A DNA stretch of 5,605 bases from Verrucomicrobiota bacterium (lineage in GTDB: Bacteria > Verrucomicrobiota > Verrucomicrobiia > Limisphaerales > UBA1096), in assembly GCA_003972865.1 (NCBI GenBank), contig QOAX01000048.1, positions 1 through 5,605 on the forward strand. Direction: 5' to 3'. The number at the start of each line of letters is the position of its first letter. The stretch's first letter is position 1. Positions 5,067-5,605 of the stretch are shown here, piece by piece. The translations under genes and the position numbers were made by a program. A model generated the notes under the pieces. The model ran no database searches. It saw nothing but the letters and a program-made list of their open reading frames with translations, and was not told where the DNA came from.

Positions 5067-5605
5067 ATGAAATTCATTCACCTCACCAAAATTGGGCTAG
5101 GCGGCTTGGCTGGCTTGGCATGGTCGCTGGCTGGCACTGGCACTGCGGAAAACTGGCCGACCTGGCGCGGCCCGGCGGCGAACGGCGTGGCTCCAGGCGG
5201 TAATCCGCCAACTGAGTTTTCCGAAAGCAAAAATGTTCAATGGAAAATCAAGGTGCCCGGCTCGGGCACCTCGACACCGGTGATCTGGGGCGACCAGGTT
5301 TTTGTCCTCACAGCCGAAAAAACCGGCAAGAAAGTGGCCGCCGCCGCCGGTGGCGAGTCACGCGAGCGCGGGCAGGGAACTGAGCGCAGGCAACGACCGG
5401 ACGGCGAACGCCCAGAGGGTCGGGGCCGAGGTGAACAGGGCTCACGCGATGGAGACCGGCCAAGACCGGATGGCGATCAGGGCTCGCGTGGTGGGGAGCG
5501 CCCCCGTCCCGATGGAGATCGCGGTTCACGCGGTGGCGCGCAACGTGGTGAACGGGGCGGCCGACCCGGTTTCGGCGGCGGATCATTCAATCGTGAGGAG
5601 TTCAT
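5067..5605 (+). CDS. Exported PQQ-like beta-propeller protein, N-terminal part
   Basis: The frame opens at ATG 5067 and is still open at base 5605, giving 179 complete codons. Residues 1-27 are a likely Sec signal peptide: Lys at 2 and 8, a hydrophobic core at about 9-23, and cleavage probably after GTA27. The mature start ENWPTWRGPAANGVAPGG and the stretch NVQWKIKVPGSGTSTPVIWG to VFVLTAEKTGK (about 56-88) are the usual first blade of the PQQ-like (BamB-like) propeller proteins abundant in Planctomycetota and Verrucomicrobiota. Residues about 90-172 are a low-complexity Arg/Gly/Asp/Pro insert with 14-residue repeats; the propeller would be expected to resume after F174. Family members are periplasmic or envelope proteins, usually without known substrate. 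It may be a scaffold or a dehydrogenase-like protein; the missing C-terminus prevents a choice. No strong ribosome binding site precedes the ATG. Confidence 0.85.
   Translation, partial: MKFIHLTKIGLGGLAGLAWSLAGTGTAENWPTWRGPAANGVAPGGNPPTEFSESKNVQWKIKVPGSGTSTPVIWGDQVFVLTAEKTGKKVAAAAGGESRERGQGTERRQRPDGERPEGRGRGEQGSRDGDRPRPDGDQGSRGGERPRPDGDRGSRGGAQRGERGGRPGFGGGSFNREEF
5406..5531 (+). repeat. Three 42-bp coding repeats in the PQQ-like protein
   Basis: Residues 114-127 (ERPEGRGRGEQGSR), 128-141 (DGDRPRPDGDQGSR) and 142-155 (GGERPRPDGDRGSR) are successive 14-residue units, with the first more diverged and a partial fourth (GGAQRGERGG) after them. Units two and three agree at 10 of 14 residues but differ at most synonymous codon positions, for example CGG/CGC, CCA/CCC, AGA/CGT and TCG/TCA. 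The repetition is therefore visible mainly at the protein level. The segment is probably disordered and positively charged overall. Confidence 0.7.

Noticed and set aside
4719..5081. Open frames on both strands in the intergenic region
   Set aside because: They read through the inverted repeats and the A-run, match no family, and overlap each other on opposite strands.

Overview
The window looks like a chromosomal segment from a GC-rich bacterium of the PVC group (Planctomycetota/Verrucomicrobiota), more likely Verrucomicrobiota. The pointers are the redoxin domain with a GKGCAHC active site, the exported PQQ-propeller type protein beginning NWPTWRGP, and the intergenic palindromic repeats. 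The assignment rests on recognised protein style, not on a marker gene, so phylum-level confidence is moderate. I see no rRNA, tRNA, CRISPR array, transposase or phage gene.

Layout: (1) 1-612 (+) is the C-terminal part of a redoxin (AhpC/TSA-like) protein that starts before the window. (2) It meets tail-to-tail, with overlapping stop codons, a minus-strand pair: phosphatidylserine decarboxylase (psd, 1071-1997), then an FxsA-family membrane protein (609-1064) only 6 bp downstream. (3) An 89-bp gap holding heptamer repeats separates these from a second tight minus-strand pair: a sodium:solute symporter (3266-4738), then a NamZ/DUF1343-type exo-N-acetylmuramidase (2087-3262) 3 bp downstream. 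(4) A 328-bp divergent intergenic region (4739-5066) contains no convincing gene but three inverted repeats, including a 78-nt imperfect hairpin. (5) From 5067 (+) an exported PQQ-like beta-propeller protein begins and runs off the end. Its first blade is followed by a long Arg/Gly/Asp-rich repeat insert.

Working together: psd makes phosphatidylethanolamine at the inner membrane and fxsA codes for a small inner-membrane protein, so that pair is an envelope unit. The symporter plus a NamZ-like enzyme with no visible signal peptide suggests uptake of a peptidoglycan-derived sugar and its cleavage in the cytosol. This is an inference from gene order and lack of a leader, and it is the best candidate for an under-described system here. 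The 8-bp palindrome TTGGCCAA also occurs six times in the window, far more than expected, which hints at a genome-wide iterated palindrome. The rest is ordinary housekeeping and accessory content.
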